Assembly (NCBI GenBank): GCA_029227815.1
Contig: CP118523.1
Coordinates: 1,798,001-1,862,000, forward strand
Source: Clostridiaceae bacterium M8S5
GTDB lineage: Bacteria; Bacillota; Clostridia; Tissierellales; MCWD3
Reading direction: 5' to 3'
Length of the DNA: 64,000 nucleotides
Positions 28,686 to 38,308 of this stretch are shown here, in pieces (position 1 is the first letter of the stretch; each line of letters opens with the position of its first letter). The notes under the pieces were generated by a model that searched no databases, had not been told where the DNA came from, and saw only the letters and a list, made by a program, of their open reading frames with translations. The translations under genes were made by a program, and so were the position numbers.

Positions 28686-30743
28686 ATGGAAATCAATCAA
28701 TATTTAGATATTTTCATAGAAGAATCAAAAGAACATTTACAAAGCTTAAATACTAATTTATTGGATTTAGAAAAAGAAAATAACAATTTAGATATAGTAA
28801 ATGAAATATTTAGAACAGCCCATACATTAAAAGGTATGTCAGCTACAATGGGCTTTACAAAGATGGCAAATCTAACACATGAAATGGAGAATCTTTTGCA
28901 AGAGATAAGAAGCGCCAGTATAGCAATTAACGACGATATCATGGATTCATTATTTGAATGTCTGGACTTATTAGAAGAATATGTTGGTGAAATCAGCGCC
29001 AATGGAAGCGAAGGAGATCTGAGTAGTGATGCGCTAGTTAAAAAACTTAATCAATTAGTTAACAATGATTATAGTAAAGCTATCGAAGAAGTTGCAGTAT
29101 CAGATATTGCTAGTGAAGAAAATAATGAAAATATAGACATTGATGAATATACAATGAGAACACTTAAAAAAGCTTCAGTAAAAGGTTTAACACCATATGC
29201 ATTAAAGATAAGACTAAACAAAACATGCATGTTAAAGGCAGCTAGAGCGTTTATTATTTTTAAGACTTTAGAAGCACATTCAGAGATACTAAGATCAGTT
29301 CCTCCAGTAGAAGATATTGAAGATGAGAAGTTTGAAGATTCTATAACGCTAATTATAGTTAGTAAATATGATGCGAGCAGAATAAAAAAGGAAATAAGGT
29401 TAATATCAGAAGTTGAAGAAGTCAATATAAACAAAATAAGCACAGAAGAAAATGCTATAGGGGAACAAGAAATCTTAGAAGAAACACAAAATGAAAATAC
29501 TCAGAATGAAAAAGAAGAAAATGTAGAAAAATCACTTGCCGAGAAAGTTAAAGAACAGATAAAAAAAGAAACAGGTAAAAGTAAGAAATCAATAAATGTT
29601 GTTGGGAAAACAGTAAGGGTTGATATTGACAGATTGGACAATCTTATGAACTTAGTAAGTGAGTTAATAATAATCAAAACAAGGATGGAAGATATAGGAG
29701 ATTCAGACAAAAAGCAAAATATGAATGAAGCTATAGAATACCTAGAAAGAATAACAACAAGTCTTCACGATGCAGTAATGAAAGTTAGGATGGTACCTAT
29801 AGAAAGAGTATTTAACAGATTCCCAAGAATGGTAAGAGATTTATCAAAAGAACTAGGAAAAGAAGTAAAGCTCATGATGTCTGGAGAAGAGACAGAAGTT
29901 GACAGAACAGTAATTGACGAAATCGGTGATCCATTGATACATCTTATAAGAAATGCAATAGATCATGGTATAGAAAAGGCAGAAGATAGAAAGAAAAAAG
30001 ACAAAGAAGAATTTGGTACAATAAGCCTAAGATCTTATCCAGATGGTAACAACGTAGTAATAGAGGTACAAGATGATGGAGATGGTATAGATGTTAACAG
30101 AGTAAAACAAAAGGCTATTAGTAGAGGAATATTAAACCAAGAAGTAGCTAAGACTCTCTCTGATGATGAGGCATGTGAATACATATTTAAACCAGGATTT
30201 AGTACATCAGATACAATTACAGATGTTTCGGGACGCGGAGTTGGCTTAGACGTAGTAAAATCTAAAATAGAGTCAATAGGTGGTATAGTAGAAATTGATA
30301 GTGTAAGAGGTATGGGTAGTAAGTTTACAATAAGGATTCCACTGAGTTTAGCAATAATACAAGCTCTAATGATTAAACTTAAAGACGAAATATATGCAAT
30401 ACCATTAAGCTCAATTAAAGAAATAACGCCAATAGATAGAGATAGCATACAAAAAGTACACGAACAAGAAGTGATACTATATAGAGGAAAAACATTACCG
30501 TTAATAAGACTTAGAAATATACTTGGGTTAGAGAACGATAACAACCAAAAAGAACTTATAGCAGTAATCGTTAAAAAAGGAGATAAAGAAGCTGGACTAA
30601 TAGTAGATGACTTAATAGGACAACAAGAAATTGTAATTAAGTCATTAGGCAAATATCTATCAGGAATAAAGTATATGACAGGAGCTACAATATTAGGCAA
30701 CGGTAATATTTCATTAATTCTAGACATAAATTCTATATTCTAA
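28686..30743 (+). CDS. cheA: chemotaxis sensor histidine kinase CheA
   Basis: Central kinase of chemotaxis, 685 residues. The P1 domain carries the phospho-accepting His46 in RTAHTLKGM. P2 follows, then a Glu-rich linker near residues 255-305, the P3 dimerisation helices, the P4 ATPase (HLIRNAIDHGIE, DDGDGID, GRGVGLDVV) and the C-terminal CheW-like P5 (about 550-685). All key boxes look intact. Confidence 0.98.
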   Translation: MEINQYLDIFIEESKEHLQSLNTNLLDLEKENNNLDIVNEIFRTAHTLKGMSATMGFTKMANLTHEMENLLQEIRSASIAINDDIMDSLFECLDLLEEYVGEISANGSEGDLSSDALVKKLNQLVNNDYSKAIEEVAVSDIASEENNENIDIDEYTMRTLKKASVKGLTPYALKIRLNKTCMLKAARAFIIFKTLEAHSEILRSVPPVEDIEDEKFEDSITLIIVSKYDASRIKKEIRLISEVEEVNINKISTEENAIGEQEILEETQNENTQNEKEENVEKSLAEKVKEQIKKETGKSKKSINVVGKTVRVDIDRLDNLMNLVSELIIIKTRMEDIGDSDKKQNMNEAIEYLERITTSLHDAVMKVRMVPIERVFNRFPRMVRDLSKELGKEVKLMMSGEETEVDRTVIDEIGDPLIHLIRNAIDHGIEKAEDRKKKDKEEFGTISLRSYPDGNNVVIEVQDDGDGIDVNRVKQKAISRGILNQEVAKTLSDDEACEYIFKPGFSTSDTITDVSGRGVGLDVVKSKIESIGGIVEIDSVRGMGSKFTIRIPLSLAIIQALMIKLKDEIYAIPLSSIKEITPIDRDSIQKVHEQEVILYRGKTLPLIRLRNILGLENDNNQKELIAVIVKKGDKEAGLIVDDLIGQQEIVIKSLGKYLSGIKYMTGATILGNGNISLILDINSIF

Positions 30744-30755
30744 GAGGTGATGTAT

Positions 30756-31178
30756 ATGAGTAATCAATATGTAGTATTTAAGATCAATGAGCAATTTTAT
30801 GCAATAGATATATTCAAAGTAAAAATAATAGAACGTATATCAGATTTTACTAGAGTCCCAAATTCTCAAAATTATGTAAAAGGTATCATAAACTTAAGAG
30901 GAGATGTAGTACCAGTGGTAGATTTGAGAGTTAGATTTTCTATGGAATCAAAAATAAACAAAGAAAATTCAAGAATAATAATAATAAAATACGAAGAACT
31001 AGTGGTAGGGTTAATAGTTGATTCATCATCAGAGGTAATAAGACTTGACGCTAATGAAATAGATGCTCCACCAAACATAGGAACGTCAAAAGAGTATGAT
31101 TTTGTAAGTGGGATAGGTAAAAAAGATAATCGAATGATAATGATATTAGACGTCAAAAAAGTGCTTGAAATACAATGA
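30756..31178 (+). CDS. cheW: chemotaxis coupling protein CheW
   Basis: Adaptor joining CheA to chemoreceptors. It has 140 residues and the family core: YAIDIFKVKIIER, YVKGIINLRGDVVPVVDLR and a late MIMILDVKKVL. AGAGGTGA at 30743-30750 places the start at the ATG at 30756; GTG/ATG codons at 30747 and 30750 lie within that site. Confidence 0.96.
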   Translation: MSNQYVVFKINEQFYAIDIFKVKIIERISDFTRVPNSQNYVKGIINLRGDVVPVVDLRVRFSMESKINKENSRIIIIKYEELVVGLIVDSSSEVIRLDANEIDAPPNIGTSKEYDFVSGIGKKDNRMIMILDVKKVLEIQ

Positions 31179-31194
31179 TGATTAGAGGTGAGCT

Positions 31195-31809
31195 ATGAAT
31201 TTAGACATAAATAATTTAAATACAATGTTAATCGATGTGTTTCGAGAAATAGGAAACATAGGGTCTGGTAATGCAGCGACAGCATTAGCATCTATGATTA
31301 ATAAAAAAATTGATATGAAAGTTCCTACAGTTAACATACTAGAATTTAAAGAAGTAGACAAGCTACTTGGAGGGGCAGAAGAAATAGTAGTAGGGATATA
31401 TTTTGAAATGAGTGGCGATGTAGTTGGTAATCTACTATTAGCATTTGGTCTAAAATCAGCAGTTAATTTAGTTAATATGTTATTTAGTAGAGAATTTGAA
31501 GATAGAGATTTAGATGAGATGGATATGTCAGCGCTTAGTGAAATAGGTAATATATTAGCAGCATCATATGTAAATTCCATATGTAAGATGACTAGTCTAA
31601 ACATTAAAATTTCTGTACCTTCAGTTAGTATAGATATGGCTGGTGCGATACTTAGTGTACCAGCAGTGCAATTTAGCCAAATAGGAGACAATGTGTTATT
31701 CATAGAAACAGAATTCTTTGAAGATAGCAAAATTGTATCTGGAGATTTATTCTTAATTCCTGACTTAGATTCTTACCAAAAAATACTACAGAGCTTGGGC
31801 ATAAGCTAG
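31195..31809 (+). CDS. cheC: CheY-P phosphatase CheC
   Basis: Adaptation phosphatase that is stimulated by CheD. Both pseudo-symmetric ExxN active sites are present: E18/N21 in FREIGNIGSGNA and E116/N119 in LSEIGNILA. It has 204 residues, close to B. subtilis CheC (209). cheD begins two bases after its stop, matching their physical partnership. Confidence 0.96.
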   Translation: MNLDINNLNTMLIDVFREIGNIGSGNAATALASMINKKIDMKVPTVNILEFKEVDKLLGGAEEIVVGIYFEMSGDVVGNLLLAFGLKSAVNLVNMLFSREFEDRDLDEMDMSALSEIGNILAASYVNSICKMTSLNIKISVPSVSIDMAGAILSVPAVQFSQIGDNVLFIETEFFEDSKIVSGDLFLIPDLDSYQKILQSLGIS

Positions 31810-31810
31810 C

Positions 31811-32293
31811 ATGGAAGTAGTCAAAGTAGGGATGGCAGACCTAAAGGTTGTAAAATATCCTAATAATCTTACGACATTAGGATTAGGGTCTTGCGTGGGG
31901 ATAGCGCTATATGATAAGAAAACTAAAATAGCAGGATTAGTGCATATAATGCTACCAAATAGTAAGGAAATAAAGAAAAATAGTAACAAGGCTAAGTTTG
32001 CAGATACAGGAATACAAGAGTTAATAAAGGAAATGGAGAAAATTGGGGCTATAAAACGAAATATTGTCGCAAAAATTGCTGGTGGAGCACAAATGTTCAA
32101 TTTTAATACTAAGAATAGCATATTAAGAATTGGAGAAAGAAATGCAATATCAGCCAGAGAAAATCTAAAGAAACTTAAAATACCAATAATAGCTGATGAT
32201 ACAGGTGGAAATTTTGGAAGAACAATAGAACTAAGAACTGAAGACGGCATATTAAAGGTTAAGACCATAGGTCATGGAGTAACTGAGATATAA
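31811..32293 (+). CDS. cheD: chemoreceptor glutamine deamidase CheD
   Basis: Deamidates receptor glutamines and works with CheC. The catalytic residues can be aligned by eye to the T. maritima enzyme: Thr22, Cys28 in LGLGSCVGIALYD and His45 in GLVHIMLP. It has 160 residues. Together with cheC and fliY this makes the Bacillus-type adaptation scheme rather than the CheZ scheme. Confidence 0.97.
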   Translation: MEVVKVGMADLKVVKYPNNLTTLGLGSCVGIALYDKKTKIAGLVHIMLPNSKEIKKNSNKAKFADTGIQELIKEMEKIGAIKRNIVAKIAGGAQMFNFNTKNSILRIGERNAISARENLKKLKIPIIADDTGGNFGRTIELRTEDGILKVKTIGHGVTEI

Positions 32294-32316
32294 TAAGTGC
32301 CTTGGAGGTAGGAGTC

Positions 32317-33057
32317 GTGTCGAGTGAAGATTTGTGGGAAAAATACAGGTTAAATAATAATGATATGGAAATCAAAAAACTTTTAATAGAAAAGTATATA
32401 TATTTAGTGAAGATAATAGCAGGACGGCTATACTCCAATTATGGTGGTAATACTGAATATGAAGATTTAGTGAGCTATGGAATATTTGGATTAATAGACG
32501 CAATAGAGAAGTTTGACTTTGATAGAGAAATAAAGTTTGAATCATATGCAAGAATTAGGGTGAAGGGTGCAATAATAGATAACTTAAGAAAATATGATAT
32601 ATTACCACGTTCAGTTAGAAAAAAAGCTAAAGATATAGAAACAGCGACTAGTAAACTACTGAACAAATTAAACAGAGAACCAACAATGAAAGAATTAGAA
32701 GATCAAACGGGGTTAAATAGTAATGATATAAACAAAACATTAGGAGATTTATCGTTGTTTAACATAGTCTCTTTAGATGAGATAGCTTGCACGCTAGGAG
32801 AATATAATTTCAACGACCCAAAAAATGATACACCAGAAATATCAGTATTAGGAGCAGAAACAAAAAAATTAATATCGCAAAATATTAAAAACCTTCCTAG
32901 AAAAGAGCAAATGGTTATTTCATTATATTATTATGATGAACTAACTTATAAAGAAATTGGTAATGTTATGGGGTTAACAGAATCAAGAATATCTCAAATT
33001 CATAGTAAAGCTATAGTTATGCTAAAAAATATATTAAAGAAAGAAGGTATAATATAG
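32317..33057 (+). CDS. sigD: motility sigma factor SigD (sigma-28)
   Basis: Sigma factor for late flagellar and chemotaxis genes. Region 2 holds YEDLVSYGIFGLIDAIEKFD and SYARIRVKGAIIDNLR. Region 3 begins near PRSVRKKAK. Region 4 carries the helix-turn-helix ELTYKEIGNVMGLTESRISQIHS. The GTG at 32317, eight bases after GGAGG, gives 246 residues. An alternative TTG at 32302 overlaps the ribosome site. As in Bacillus it lies at the end of the operon, so its level depends on read-through of about 30 kb. Confidence 0.97.
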   Translation: MSSEDLWEKYRLNNNDMEIKKLLIEKYIYLVKIIAGRLYSNYGGNTEYEDLVSYGIFGLIDAIEKFDFDREIKFESYARIRVKGAIIDNLRKYDILPRSVRKKAKDIETATSKLLNKLNREPTMKELEDQTGLNSNDINKTLGDLSLFNIVSLDEIACTLGEYNFNDPKNDTPEISVLGAETKKLISQNIKNLPRKEQMVISLYYYDELTYKEIGNVMGLTESRISQIHSKAIVMLKNILKKEGII

Positions 33058-33085
33058 CTTTCTATAATAATATGGTGGTGGATAA

Positions 33086-34858
33086 ATGAAAGAGTATGTT
33101 ATCGTAGAAGGTAAAAACCTTGAAAAGCTAAAAGAAGAAGTTTTAGAGCAAATTGATAGGACAATAGAAGAAGTAGACATTACAATATTAGAAGATGGTC
33201 AGGGAACAGAAGATGGTAAATATAAAATAAAAATAACATACGATACTGTAAGAAAAGCAAAATTTAAGACAGTAGAATTAACAGAAAAAATAGAGTTCAA
33301 ATTTTTAAACCAAGGAGTTTGCATGAAAGTGCTTGATTATTATGCAAGCGAACTAATAATGGTTAGTGATATTGTGGAATATCTAGATAATAAAAAGGTG
33401 AATGATTATGATTTAGATAAGATAAAAGATGTAATACAAAAAAGAAGACCAGATTTGATTACAATAGCACCTGTGCAAGAAGAAAACTTAATAGATGAAA
33501 AGCTTGTAATAGATATTACAGATGATAAAATGAAGGCTTACATGGTATATTTACCTTCATATGGGGGTAAAAAAATATCATATCAAGAAGCGCTATCACA
33601 GATAAATGAAAAGATAAGCTATGGAATAATAGAAAGTGAAATAAAAGATGCTATAGAAAATAAAAAATTTAATCAGAAAACGTTGATAGCCGAAGGAAAG
33701 GAAACAATAAATGGTGAAAACGGTTATATAACATATCACTTTAACGACAAGAGGGATATAACACCAGAGATTTTAGAGGATGGAACAGTTGATTATAGAA
33801 ATCTCCATATACTAGAAAACGTAAAAAAAGACCAACTGTTGTGTGAAATGACAAGACCTATGCAAGGGCATGATGGTATAAGTATACTAGGTGAAACGAT
33901 AGAGCATAAGCCTGGTAAAGAGGTAAATATTAAATGTGGACAAAATGTTATATTATCTGAGGATGAAGAAAAGCTTTATGCGGGCAGAGATGGTCAAATA
34001 AAAATAATAAGTGGTAAAATAAATGTATTAGATACATTTGAAGTAAAAGGAAACGTAGATAATAACACAGGTAATATTAAATTCAATGGAACAGTTATAG
34101 TAAAAGGAAATGTAAAATCAGGCTTCGAAATAAACGCATACGGAGATGTAATAGTAGAGGGAGTAGTAGAAGCAGCAAGGATAAATAGTCATGGAACAAT
34201 AACACTAAAAAGAGGTATACAGGGAGGTAAAAAAGCTTACCTTACTGCAAAAGGGGATATAATCGCAAAATATATAGAGAACTGTAAGATGTTTAGTTAT
34301 GGAAACATAATAGCTTGTGCGATAATGCATAGTGATATAGCATGTGATGGTAGCATAATGGTAAGTCAAAAAAAGGGTCTCATAGTAGGTGGATGCTGTA
34401 AAGCAAGAGAAGAAATACACGCTAAGATAGTAGGCTCAGAAATGGAAACAAAGACTATTATAGAAGTTGGCGCAGATCCTAAAATAAAAGAAAAATATAA
34501 CAATGTCTGTAATCACTTGATAAAGCTTAGAAATAATATGGACAAGTTAGATAAAAACATAACATTATTAAATAGATTGTTAAAAACAGGCAAACTAGAC
34601 GACAAGAAAAAGCAGCTGTTAGTAAGCTCATTAAATGCCAGAAAAGCTATAAATGTTGAATATGGAAAGCTCAGTATAGAACAAGAAAACCTATCGCAGA
34701 AGTTAAGTGATTTGTCAAAAGGAGCACTTTATGTAACAGGAGTAGTTCATCCAGGAGTAAAGATTACAATAGGAAACGATATTACATTTATAAAGAAGCA
34801 ATATACAAGGTGCAAAGTATACATCAAAGATAAAGAAATAGCATTTGGGAGTATATAA
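33086..34858 (+). CDS. FapA family (DUF342) flagellar assembly protein
   Basis: A 590-residue cytoplasmic protein of the FapA/DUF342 group. After an N-terminal part comes a Gly/Val/Ile-rich repeat region typical of a beta-solenoid (about residues 310-450: GNVKSGFEINAYGDVIVEG and similar turns), then a coiled-coil near 470-540. In Vibrio, FapA regulates flagellation and glucose import signalling. Residues 1-55 resemble a Jag N-terminal domain (VEGKNLEKLKEEVLEQI). It follows sigD closely, and a flagellar role is inferred from position. Confidence 0.8.
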   Translation: MKEYVIVEGKNLEKLKEEVLEQIDRTIEEVDITILEDGQGTEDGKYKIKITYDTVRKAKFKTVELTEKIEFKFLNQGVCMKVLDYYASELIMVSDIVEYLDNKKVNDYDLDKIKDVIQKRRPDLITIAPVQEENLIDEKLVIDITDDKMKAYMVYLPSYGGKKISYQEALSQINEKISYGIIESEIKDAIENKKFNQKTLIAEGKETINGENGYITYHFNDKRDITPEILEDGTVDYRNLHILENVKKDQLLCEMTRPMQGHDGISILGETIEHKPGKEVNIKCGQNVILSEDEEKLYAGRDGQIKIISGKINVLDTFEVKGNVDNNTGNIKFNGTVIVKGNVKSGFEINAYGDVIVEGVVEAARINSHGTITLKRGIQGGKKAYLTAKGDIIAKYIENCKMFSYGNIIACAIMHSDIACDGSIMVSQKKGLIVGGCCKAREEIHAKIVGSEMETKTIIEVGADPKIKEKYNNVCNHLIKLRNNMDKLDKNITLLNRLLKTGKLDDKKKQLLVSSLNARKAINVEYGKLSIEQENLSQKLSDLSKGALYVTGVVHPGVKITIGNDITFIKKQYTRCKVYIKDKEIAFGSI

Positions 34859-34875
34859 GAAGGAAGGGAAAATAA

Positions 34876-35196
34876 ATGCCAATAAAGCCAATTGATATGC
34901 AGAATATGATTCCCAGAGCACAGCAATTATCAAACATGAACCAAACTAAACTTAACCGTAGCAAAAACATGGCAAATGTATATATTAACGAGCAAGATAC
35001 TGTTGCAGATAAAAAGATGAATCAAGTAAATAACACAGAAGATACTTATAAGACATCGACAAACAAAGATGGCAGAAATAAAAATAATAGTGGACAAAGC
35101 AATAAAAAAAATAGAAAAAAACAGCAAACAAAAAATCAGAAAGAAACAAATAAACTAAATAGAGATGTTGGTAGACATATAGATATAAAAATATAA
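34876..35196 (+). CDS. small hydrophilic protein of the flagellar operon
   Basis: I do not recognise a named family. It has 106 residues, with no Cys and no membrane helix. The first 20 residues (PIKPIDMQNMIPRAQQLS) and the last eight (GRHIDIKI) look conserved-like, while the middle is Asn/Lys/Gln-rich and probably disordered. From memory, similar short proteins with a PI.P.D.Q start follow fapA in other Clostridia. AAGGAAGGGA precedes the ATG. The final gene of the operon starts 16 bases after its stop. Confidence 0.6.
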   Translation: MPIKPIDMQNMIPRAQQLSNMNQTKLNRSKNMANVYINEQDTVADKKMNQVNNTEDTYKTSTNKDGRNKNNSGQSNKKNRKKQQTKNQKETNKLNRDVGRHIDIKI

Positions 35197-35212
35197 ATAT
35201 ATGAGGTGCAAA

Positions 35213-35695
35213 ATGTATATTTACATTGTTTGTGGTGGAATAATATGTTTTGTAATAGCAGTCATAATGTTAGTTAGTAATCACAATAACAAACAAAGTG
35301 AAGTCGATAACTTTGATGATTTAATAGCTGCATATAGTGAAGAAGAAATAAAAAAAATAGAAGAAGACTATTACGAAGAAATGGCTGCTGATAAAAATAC
35401 AATCATATTAAACGAAATCGCTGATCAATTAAAGAAGATTGTAGAGATGAATAACCAAGAAGAAAAAAAAGAAACTGAGATTGAAGAAAAACAAATATTA
35501 ACAAACAAAGATAGTAGTTATAAAAATCAAGAAAACAGTCAAGAATTAGTAAATGAGCAGGCAGAATCGACATGTGATATAGATGCTATACTTAGATACT
35601 ATAAGGAAGGAATGAGTATTATAGATATAGCAAAAACAACAGGAAAAGGCATTAGAGAAATACAAATAATGTTGAAGCTTAAGAATTTAAAATAG
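35213..35695 (+). CDS. SwrB-like membrane protein (DUF6115-type)
   Basis: A 160-residue single-pass protein: membrane helix at about residues 2-22, then an acidic coiled-coil region, then a C-terminal helix-turn-helix-like segment (ILRYYKEGMSIIDIAKTTGK, REIQIMLKL). Layout and place after sigD match B. subtilis SwrB (YlxL), which promotes export-gate and C-ring assembly. Overall residue identity looks low, so orthology is likely but not proven. GAGGTG at 35203-35208 favours the ATG at 35213 over the ATG at 35201. Confidence 0.68.
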   Translation: MYIYIVCGGIICFVIAVIMLVSNHNNKQSEVDNFDDLIAAYSEEEIKKIEEDYYEEMAADKNTIILNEIADQLKKIVEMNNQEEKKETEIEEKQILTNKDSSYKNQENSQELVNEQAESTCDIDAILRYYKEGMSIIDIAKTTGKGIREIQIMLKLKNLK

Positions 35696-35698
35696 TTC

Positions 35699-35727
35699 TT
35701 GTCAACGAATTCTAATTGTGATATACT
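35699..35727 (+). promoter_or_regulatory. SigA-type promoter for rpsB
   Basis: TTGTCA at 35699-35704, a 17-base spacer and TATACT at 35722-35727, with TG at 35719-35720 making an extended -10. It lies 104 bases before rpsB, just past the end of the motility operon. Confidence 0.85.
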
Positions 35728-35743
35728 ACTATAGGTGAATACA

Positions 35744-35790
35744 CACACTTGGTGACTTATAAAGTGTGCCTTGATGAAGGTCTTTATAAG
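35744..35790 (+). ncRNA. rpsB leader with alternative helices
   Basis: The transcript leader can form CACACTT (35744-35750) with AAGTGTG (35762-35768), or CTTATAAAG (35756-35764) with CTTTATAAG (35782-35790). The second form encloses a small CCTT/AAGG hairpin (35769-35780). The two share 35762-35764 and exclude each other. Ribosomal protein S2 leaders with autoregulation are known in bacteria; that this one responds to S2 is inference. Confidence 0.5.
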
Positions 35791-35830
35791 AGTGAAGCAA
35801 GTGGAGGAAAAACAATAAGGAGGTGCGAAG

Positions 35831-36568
35831 ATGTCAGTAATTTCTATGAAAGGCCTGTTAGAAGCTGGTGTACATTTTGGACATCAAACAAGAAGATGGA
35901 ACCCTAAAATGGCAGAATATATATTCACAGCTAGAAACGGCATATATATTATTGATCTTCAAAAGACAACAAAAAAAGTTGAGCAAGCATATAACTTTGT
36001 AAAAGATGTAGTTGAAAACAAAGGAAAGGTTCTATTTGTTGGAACTAAAAAACAAGCACAAGAAGCTATACAAGAAGAAGCTAAAAGATGCGGAATGTAT
36101 TATGTAAGTCAAAGATGGTTAGGTGGAATGTTAACTAACTATAAGACTATTAAAAAGAGAATAGACCGTCTTAAAAAGCTTAAGCAAATGGAAGAAGAAG
36201 GAACATTTGATGTATTACCAAAGAAAGAAGTTATTAAGCTAAGACATGAAGCTGAAAGACTTGAAAAATTCTTAGGTGGAATAAAAGACATGAATGGTCT
36301 TCCAGATGTATTGTTTGTTGTAGATCCAAGAAAAGAAAAGATAGCTATAAGAGAAGCTAGAATTCTAGGAATACCAGTAGTAGCTATAGTAGATACTAAC
36401 TGTGATCCAGATGAAGTTGATTTTGTTATCCCTGGTAACGATGATGCAATAAGAGCCGTTAAATTACTTACTAAGACAGTTGCAAATGCAGTATTAGAAG
36501 GTAAACAAGGAGAGCAAATAGAAGAAGAAACAACAAACGAGCCAGCAGAAGAAAAAAAAGCTGAATAA
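35831..36568 (+). CDS. rpsB: 30S ribosomal protein S2
   Basis: Small-subunit protein S2, 245 residues. Family signatures are [20 protein letters not shown] near the start and [19 protein letters not shown] in the second half. A Glu-rich tail ([15 protein letters not shown]) is normal for Firmicutes. AAGGAGGTG precedes the ATG. It ends in a terminator before tsf. Confidence 0.99.
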   Translation: MSVISMKGLLEAGVHFGHQTRRWNPKMAEYIFTARNGIYIIDLQKTTKKVEQAYNFVKDVVENKGKVLFVGTKKQAQEAIQEEAKRCGMYYVSQRWLGGMLTNYKTIKKRIDRLKKLKQMEEEGTFDVLPKKEVIKLRHEAERLEKFLGGIKDMNGLPDVLFVVDPRKEKIAIREARILGIPVVAIVDTNCDPDEVDFVIPGNDDAIRAVKLLTKTVANAVLEGKQGEQIEEETTNEPAEEKKAE

Positions 36569-36580
36569 TTGTTGAAATAT

Positions 36581-36627
36581 AAGTAAGGGTTATAAGGGAA
36601 CGATTATCCCTTTGCTCTTACTTTTTT
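36581..36627 (+). terminator. terminator-like hairpin after rpsB
   Basis: AAGTAAG (36581-36587) pairs with CTTACTT, and AAGGGA pairs with TCCCTT, separated by an internal loop. A T6 run follows at 36622-36627. It probably reduces rather than abolishes read-through into tsf. Confidence 0.75.
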
Positions 36628-36706
36628 ATAAGATTACGACATATACTAGAGAGTCTTTCAGACAGTATGTTATATATAATTATGAATTAAATAGGAGGCG
36701 AATATA

Positions 36707-37354
36707 ATGGCAAATATTACCGCAGCTATGGTAAAAGAGTTAAGAACAAAAACAGGAGCAGGCATGATGGACTGCAAAAAAACATTAGTAGAAGCAGAAG
36801 GAAACATAGATAAAGCAATAGAGCTATTAAGAAAGAAAGGTCTTTCAAAAGCAGCTAAAAAAGCTGATAGAGTAGCAGCAGAAGGTGTAGTTATGTCATA
36901 CATACACGGAAATAGAATAGGAGTATTGATAGAAGTAAACAGCGAGACTGATTTTGTTGCTAAAAACGAAGAGTTCAAGCAATTTGCTAAAGACGTAGCT
37001 ATGCAAGTAGCAGCTCAAAACCCTAAGTATGTAACTAGAGAAGAAGTACCAGCAGAAGTTATAGAAAAAGAGAAAGAAATATTAAAAAGCCAAGCATTAA
37101 ACGAAGGAAAACCAGAGCATATAGTAGACAAAATGGTAGTTGGAAGATTAGAAAAATACTACAATGAAAATTGTCTATTAGAGCAACAATTTATAAAAGA
37201 CCCAGATATAACAATCAACGAACTTTTAGTTCAAAAGATAGCTAAGTTAGGAGAGAACTTAAAGATAAGGAGATTTGTTAGATTTGAAGTTGGAGAAGGT
37301 ATTGAGAAAAAAGAAGAGAACTTTGCAGAAGAAGTAGCAAAGCAAATGCAATAG
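36707..37354 (+). CDS. tsf: elongation factor Ts
   Basis: Guanine nucleotide exchange factor for EF-Tu. The N-terminal UBA-like domain ([19 protein letters not shown]) and the EF-Tu contact [10 protein letters not shown] are clear. At 215 residues it is the short form with one core subdomain, like Thermotoga and Thermus, shorter than B. subtilis EF-Ts (293). AGGAGGCG precedes the ATG. Confidence 0.98.
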   Translation: MANITAAMVKELRTKTGAGMMDCKKTLVEAEGNIDKAIELLRKKGLSKAAKKADRVAAEGVVMSYIHGNRIGVLIEVNSETDFVAKNEEFKQFAKDVAMQVAAQNPKYVTREEVPAEVIEKEKEILKSQALNEGKPEHIVDKMVVGRLEKYYNENCLLEQQFIKDPDITINELLVQKIAKLGENLKIRRFVRFEVGEGIEKKEENFAEEVAKQMQ

Positions 37355-37423
37355 TTTAAATACAATAATAGTGCGATTGTTATATATGTTATAACAGAAT
37401 CTTAAGGTACTATTTTAAATACG

Positions 37424-37457
37424 GGGCTGTCTTGAAGATTCTAAGACAGCCCTTTTT
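37424..37457 (+). terminator. intrinsic terminator after tsf
   Basis: A perfect 10-bp stem GGGCTGTCTT / AAGACAGCCC (37424-37433 / 37443-37452) is followed by T5. A second, weaker hairpin at 37375-37401 (stem core GTTATA/TATAAC) lies between the tsf stop and this terminator. Confidence 0.93.
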
Positions 37458-37584
37458 AAGGAATGATAGTATATTATGACAATATAACTAATATACTAAC
37501 GGTAGATATGGATAATAAATTACGACATAAAAAAGGAATTCTTATGATTTTTATAGAATATTAATAACAGCTAGGAGTGTTAAT

Positions 37585-38295
37585 ATGAAAAAACCCTTAT
37601 ACAATAGAGTAGTTCTTAAAATAAGTGGTGAAGCTCTACGAGGAGAACAGGGCTTTGGGCTTGATGAAATTACATTAATGGATATAGCAAGACAAATAAA
37701 AGATTTACATGAATTGGACATAGAAGTAGCAGTAGTAGTAGGTGGTGGTAATTTCTGGAGAGGTAGAAGTAGCAAAGAAATGGATAAGACCACAGCGGAT
37801 TACATGGGAATGTTAGCAACGGTTATTAATGCTTTAGCTATGCAAGATGCATTAGAGAGAATGGGAGTGCTTACAAGAGTTCAGACTGCAATAGAAATGA
37901 GACAAATAGCAGAACCATATATAAGAAGGAGAGCAGTAAGACACTTAGAAAAGAGAAGAGTAGTAATATTCGCAGCAGGAACAGGAAATCCTTATTTTAC
38001 AACAGACACAACAGCTGCATTAAGAGCAGCGGAAATAGAAGCAGACGTAATATTATTAGCTAAAAAAGGTGTAGATGGAGTTTATGATTCAGATCCAATC
38101 CAAAACCCTAATGCTCAGAAATTTGATAAATTAAAACTAAAAGATGTATTGAATTTAGAATTAGGTGTTATGGATTCAACAGCAGCTTCGCTATGTAAAG
38201 ATAATGATATACCAATCATAGTATTTGGAATCGAAGAGAGGGACAATATTAAGAGAGTTGTTATGGGAGAAAAAATAGGAACTCAATTAAAATAA
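37585..38295 (+). CDS. pyrH: UMP kinase
   Basis: Phosphorylates UMP to UDP. It belongs to the amino-acid-kinase fold with [14 protein letters not shown] at the start, [25 protein letters not shown] and a late [12 protein letters not shown]. It has 236 residues. AGGAGTG precedes the ATG. frr follows after 13 bases, the standard pyrH-frr pair. Confidence 0.98.
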   Translation: MKKPLYNRVVLKISGEALRGEQGFGLDEITLMDIARQIKDLHELDIEVAVVVGGGNFWRGRSSKEMDKTTADYMGMLATVINALAMQDALERMGVLTRVQTAIEMRQIAEPYIRRRAVRHLEKRRVVIFAAGTGNPYFTTDTTAALRAAEIEADVILLAKKGVDGVYDSDPIQNPNAQKFDKLKLKDVLNLELGVMDSTAASLCKDNDIPIIVFGIEERDNIKRVVMGEKIGTQLK

Positions 38296-38308
38296 GGAGG
38301 AATTATAT

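Noticed and set aside
37458..37584. A possible promoter between the tsf terminator and pyrH.
   Set aside because: TATACT at 37492-37497 has no acceptable -35, and no other pair is convincing, although a promoter is expected after a strong terminator.
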